Assembly: GCA_013141415.1 (NCBI GenBank)
Contig: JABFQY010000006.1
Coordinates: 62,001-126,000, forward strand
Direction: 5' to 3'
Origin: Kiritimatiellaceae bacterium
Lineage (GTDB): Bacteria; Verrucomicrobiota; Kiritimatiellia; Kiritimatiellales; Tichowtungiaceae
Length of the DNA stretch: 64,000 nucleotides
Shown here piece by piece: positions 61,611 to 64,000 of this stretch. The notes below the pieces were generated by a model, which saw nothing but the letters and a program-made list of their open reading frames with translations, ran no database searches and was not told the origin of the DNA. Positions within the stretch are counted from its first letter, which is position 1. Each line of letters begins with the position of its first letter. The position numbers and the translations under genes are program-made.

Positions 61611-62162
61611 TTATTCCATCCACCGCAAAACATTTATCTCACCCTGAAACGACCACGCTTCCGGCGTTGTGACCAGCCCTGCACGAACCGGATTGTTCCG
61701 GACATATTCCCATTTTTCACTGTAGCTCTCGCCGTGCCGCAACTGCGTGTCCCAGAAATCATCCTGCCAAATAGGCTGTTCATTTGGTCTTGGCCACTTT
61801 TGAGAAACAAGAGTTTTCCAGAATTTTATCCACTGTTTTAACGACGGATATTCAATAATACCCGGCGTGCAAAAAAAGTGAATATGGTCAGGCATAACAA
61901 CGTATTTACCGACCAACCAGTGATCCGCCGAACGCCATGATTCAATCATCAACCGGTGTACATCCTCATGAGCAAAGATTGGTTTCCGATCTTTGGAACA
62001 AACTGTGACAAAAACAATATTTGAACGGTTCGACATCTCATCAAGCGGAATGTGTGCAGGATGCTTTCGAGAGGAATACGGCGTTGACGGAGCAACGCCC
62101 TCCGGACTCGGGTTCCCGGAGGGTTGCGCTCCGTCGCAACCATCTTTGAATTCATTATCCAT
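61611..62162 (-). CDS. REP-associated tyrosine transposase (RAYT, Y1/HUH family)
   Basis: RAYTs are single-copy relatives of IS200/IS605 transposases thought to spread REP palindromes. The 183-residue frame has the HUH metal motif in 'VVMPDHIHFFCTPG' and 'EYVRNNPVRAGLVTTP' near the end with the typical helix; the catalytic Tyr is probably the one in 'SYSEKWEYVRN'. It is flanked on both sides by REPs of one family. The ATG at 62162 overlaps the gtrA end by eight bases, and the first ~30 codons run through REP copy 2; the ATG at 62036 is the only other ATG, but conserved 'RKHPAH' lies before it. Confidence 0.88.
   Translation of the reverse strand: MDNEFKDGCDGAQPSGNPSPEGVAPSTPYSSRKHPAHIPLDEMSNRSNIVFVTVCSKDRKPIFAHEDVHRLMIESWRSADHWLVGKYVVMPDHIHFFCTPGIIEYPSLKQWIKFWKTLVSQKWPRPNEQPIWQDDFWDTQLRHGESYSEKWEYVRNNPVRAGLVTTPEAWSFQGEINVLRWME
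62086..62141. repeat. RAYT-flanking REP, copy 2
   Basis: GACGGAGCAACGCCCTCCGG pairs with CCGGAGGG and TTGCGCTCCGTC, followed by GCAACC. It is read within the 5' end of the longest RAYT frame. Confidence 0.85.
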
Positions 62163-62658
62163 GAAAGATAAAAAACTTGCGGCCGGCGTAGTTGATGAGG
62201 AGCGCGGAGATGGCGGCGGCGATGTAGGAATAGGTGGTGTCGAGTCCGCCGAAGCGGATGAGCAGGTCGCCCGCCGCCGTGCCGATCAGGAATGAAATCA
62301 GCGAGACGGCATAGAAGAGCATCAGTTCGTGGTGTCGTTTGTGTTTACCGGCTTTGAAAACAAACATCACGTTGAGAACGTAGGCCGTGAAGTTGGAAAA
62401 GATAAAACCGATGCCTTTATCGATCCAGTAGTTGCGCAGGCGGAGCGATTCCGAAACCGTGCGGATATCCAGATGAAGCATTCCCAGCAGTTTGGTGAAC
62501 GGATCGCTTTCTCGCAGCGCCGGAAAAACCAGCCAGGCGAAAAGAAAGAAGACTGTCATATCGACGGCCGTGGCCGCGCCGCCGCACATTCCGTATTTGA
62601 TGAACTGAACCAGCCGATTATCTTTTTCCGCCAGAAAAGCCTGAATGTGTTTTTTCAT
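62155..62658 (-). CDS. GtrA-family membrane protein
   Basis: The 167-residue protein has four membrane helices and the GtrA pattern: 'FIKYGMCGGAATAVDMTVFF', 'IGFIFSNFTAYVLNVMFVF' and a basic end 'LLINYAGRKFFIF'. GtrA proteins are linked to flipping or handling of polyprenyl-linked sugars for surface polysaccharides. The ATG at 62658 is preferred over a TTG at 62679 that would add seven residues. Its end overlaps the longest RAYT frame by eight bases. Confidence 0.85.
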   Translation of the reverse strand: MKKHIQAFLAEKDNRLVQFIKYGMCGGAATAVDMTVFFLFAWLVFPALRESDPFTKLLGMLHLDIRTVSESLRLRNYWIDKGIGFIFSNFTAYVLNVMFVFKAGKHKRHHELMLFYAVSLISFLIGTAAGDLLIRFGGLDTTYSYIAAAISALLINYAGRKFFIFHG

Positions 62659-62691
62659 AGGCTCGGAGTCTGCCCGCAAACCCCGCCCAAA

Positions 62692-63672
62692 TCAAACATT
62701 CCATTCTGTGGAAAGAGTTTCAGGATGGCCTTTGTCGGCGCGGACGAGAAGCCAGCGAACGACTCCAAAAACGGCGAACGGAATAACCATGGCGTAGAGC
62801 ATCAGGCGGATGAAACTGAAGTGATAAAGCGGATTCGGAATCGCGGCGTAAAGATTCCAGAAGATGAGCAGACAGCAGAGCCAGACGCATCCGAAGTTTG
62901 GAAATGCGTCGCCGGAATACATCCACTTCAACCCGGGAGTACGCTTTTTGCTGAACGGAAAAAACAGATTTGATCCCATGTGACCCGTTTGGTCTTCGAT
63001 GATGTGCAGCGCATAGGCGCCGAAGGCGACCACGCCTGCCTGCCATGTCCAGAGTGAAGCCAATCCCGCCAGCAGTGCGGCGACGGTGAATGAGTGCGAC
63101 CAGTTCCGGTGCCACGGCAGAAAATCAATTTCAACTTTCCCGCCTTCACTGCGCTGAAATAAAAAACTGGGGCCGTCAAAAATATCAACGGTGTAAACCG
63201 GTTCATAACTCTGCCGGATCGGCACAGAAAATTTTGCGACGGCCACCGGACGGTTTACCGGCAGTGTGCCGTATTGCGGCGACTGCCCGGTGCTGACGAC
63301 CGGCCCGAACTGTACGCGCACCTCTCCGGCATCCGGATCAATTTTAACGCGGTACTGCCGCCAGTTGTCGGCTCCCATTTTGATGGTGGCGAGTTTCAAT
63401 CGTACCGGCTTGCCGCTCACGGCGGCTTCGGTGACGGCGGCGGCAACTGCGTCGGCCACCGGTTGCGGATCCAGCTTGTCCGGGTGAGGATAAATCGAAA
63501 CATCGTGGTGATAGAAAAAGCGGTAGAATTTAAAGTCGATGGTGTCGGGCAGAATTCCGGCAACCGCACCGAGAATAAAAAAAGCTGAATTGCCGTTTTG
63601 CGCAGCTTCAACCGCCCACGGACAGAATGAGGCCGCCGCCACGCCGGAAATAAAATGCGAGATCCCTTTCAT
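62692..63672 (-). CDS. YdjM/DUF457-type membrane-bound metal-dependent hydrolase with inserted domain
   Basis: The 326-residue protein starts with 'MKGISHFISGVAAASFCPW' and 'GAVAGILPDTIDF', the His and Asp metal ligands of the family (PF04307). Later 'LPWHRNWSHSFTVAALLAGL' and 'ALHIIEDQTG' supply the remaining ligands and helices. Between them, about residues 65-185 form a soluble beta-rich insert that the family usually lacks. The ATG at 63672 overlaps the TctA stop (ATGA); a longer frame to 63834 is antisense-like overlap and rejected. Substrate unknown. Confidence 0.82.
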   Translation of the reverse strand: MKGISHFISGVAAASFCPWAVEAAQNGNSAFFILGAVAGILPDTIDFKFYRFFYHHDVSIYPHPDKLDPQPVADAVAAAVTEAAVSGKPVRLKLATIKMGADNWRQYRVKIDPDAGEVRVQFGPVVSTGQSPQYGTLPVNRPVAVAKFSVPIRQSYEPVYTVDIFDGPSFLFQRSEGGKVEIDFLPWHRNWSHSFTVAALLAGLASLWTWQAGVVAFGAYALHIIEDQTGHMGSNLFFPFSKKRTPGLKWMYSGDAFPNFGCVWLCCLLIFWNLYAAIPNPLYHFSFIRLMLYAMVIPFAVFGVVRWLLVRADKGHPETLSTEWNV

Positions 63673-64000
63673 TTCAATAATCCCAGAAACGCGGCGACGG
63701 GCTCGCCGACGCCGGACATGTTGCAGGCGATGGGCAAAAGCAGTACGCCGAGACAGTTCAGGCGGCGTGACCCGAACAGCACCGGAATCAGGCCGATGCC
63801 GGTGGCGACCGTCATGATGAACAAGCCAGCCCAACCGGTGATGACAAATACCAGCGCGACAATAATGCCGAGAGAAAAAACCGAAATGCGGCGATAATCC
63901 ACTCTGTCCATCAGCTTGAGCGTCCAGCGGGTGAGCGGCGACAGGAGCAAGAATGAAACCGCTCCGGAGAGCGCGATGGAGCCGAGCGCGAGGTAGTAGT
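63669..64000 (-). CDS. TctA/DUF112-like tripartite tricarboxylate permease, C-terminal part
   Basis: The frame is open to the right edge and covers about 110 codons. The visible end has three to four membrane helices and the block 'TGIGLIPVLFGSRRLNCLGV', followed by LLLP, which resembles the end of TctA/COG1784 permeases of the archaeal and PVC type. TctA is the large membrane subunit of tripartite tricarboxylate carriers. It is coupled to the YdjM-like gene by a 4-bp overlap. The N-terminus is outside the window. Confidence 0.65.
   Translation of the reverse strand, partial: YYLALGSIALSGAVSFLLLSPLTRWTLKLMDRVDYRRISVFSLGIIVALVFVITGWAGLFIMTVATGIGLIPVLFGSRRLNCLGVLLLPIACNMSGVGEPVAAFLGLLK

Overview
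The window looks like a chromosome segment from an anaerobic or microaerophilic Gram-negative member of the PVC group, most likely Verrucomicrobiota/Kiritimatiellota. This is an inference from gene content. The support is two type I sulfatases, a GH78 rhamnosidase-like enzyme, two flavodiiron O2/NO reductases (one fused to rubredoxin and a rubredoxin reductase), a DUF2723 membrane protein, an LptF/G lipopolysaccharide permease (so an outer membrane), a RAYT transposase with many REP-like palindromes, and high-GC coding. There is no rRNA, tRNA, prophage or CRISPR array.

Layout. 1-5 kb: DUF2723 protein running off the left edge, then NERD protein, DJ-1 protein and lipid kinase on the plus strand, and an MscS channel. 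5.0-5.45 kb: a gene-free repeat island with a decayed reading-frame end. 5.4-12.8 kb, minus strand: flavodiiron protein and a heavy-metal RND operon (small Cys-rich secreted protein, TolC-like channel, adaptor, pump). 12.8-16 kb: TPP riboswitch and thiC, then a sulfatase. 16-20 kb, minus strand: rpsA, accA, L,D-transpeptidase. 20-23 kb, plus strand: rhomboid, esterase, second sulfatase. 23-28 kb: fused flavodiiron protein, rnc, a lipoprotein, xerC/D. 28-34.8 kb, minus strand: purC, MNT nucleotidyltransferase, iscS, nifU, nadA, an ArsB-type transporter, a CDF transporter. 35-40.4 kb: uppP, recJ, secDF, yajC. 40.5-45.5 kb, minus strand: lptF/G-like gene, oppD, oppF, DUF975, GH78. 45.6-50.3 kb: zwf, cutA, cvfB-like, ABC-F ATPase. 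50.3-53.6 kb: an accessory island with REP clusters, a cassette-like lipoprotein gene, a HAD gene remnant, a foreign-looking FAD oxidoreductase and an intact HAD phosphatase. 53.7-61.3 kb: isochorismatase, DMT transporter, PEGA protein, manA, TPR lipoprotein, and the operon pyrH-frr-coaC-coaB. 61.2-64 kb: small membrane protein, RAYT with flanking REPs, GtrA protein, YdjM-like hydrolase, TctA-type permease running off the right edge.

How the genes fit together. The flavodiiron proteins, NifU/IscS and the quinolinate synthase fit an oxygen-sensitive, Fe-S-dependent metabolism with O2 scavenging. The sulfatases, esterase and GH78 fit degradation of sulfated or decorated polysaccharides. The rest is housekeeping: translation, secretion, nucleotide, CoA, NAD and thiamine synthesis, and envelope building.

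Most notable signals. A palindromic repeat sits in frame inside coaB and matches a perfect 28-bp-arm palindrome at 5.3 kb. A different simple repeat is read through in the linker of the ABC-F ATPase. A full-length XerC/D depends on an apparent CTG start coupled to the purC stop. The NERD and rhomboid genes have promoters placed as for leaderless mRNAs. A hairpin covers the ribosome-binding site of the TPR lipoprotein gene. A short Cys-rich secreted protein heads the metal-efflux operon.
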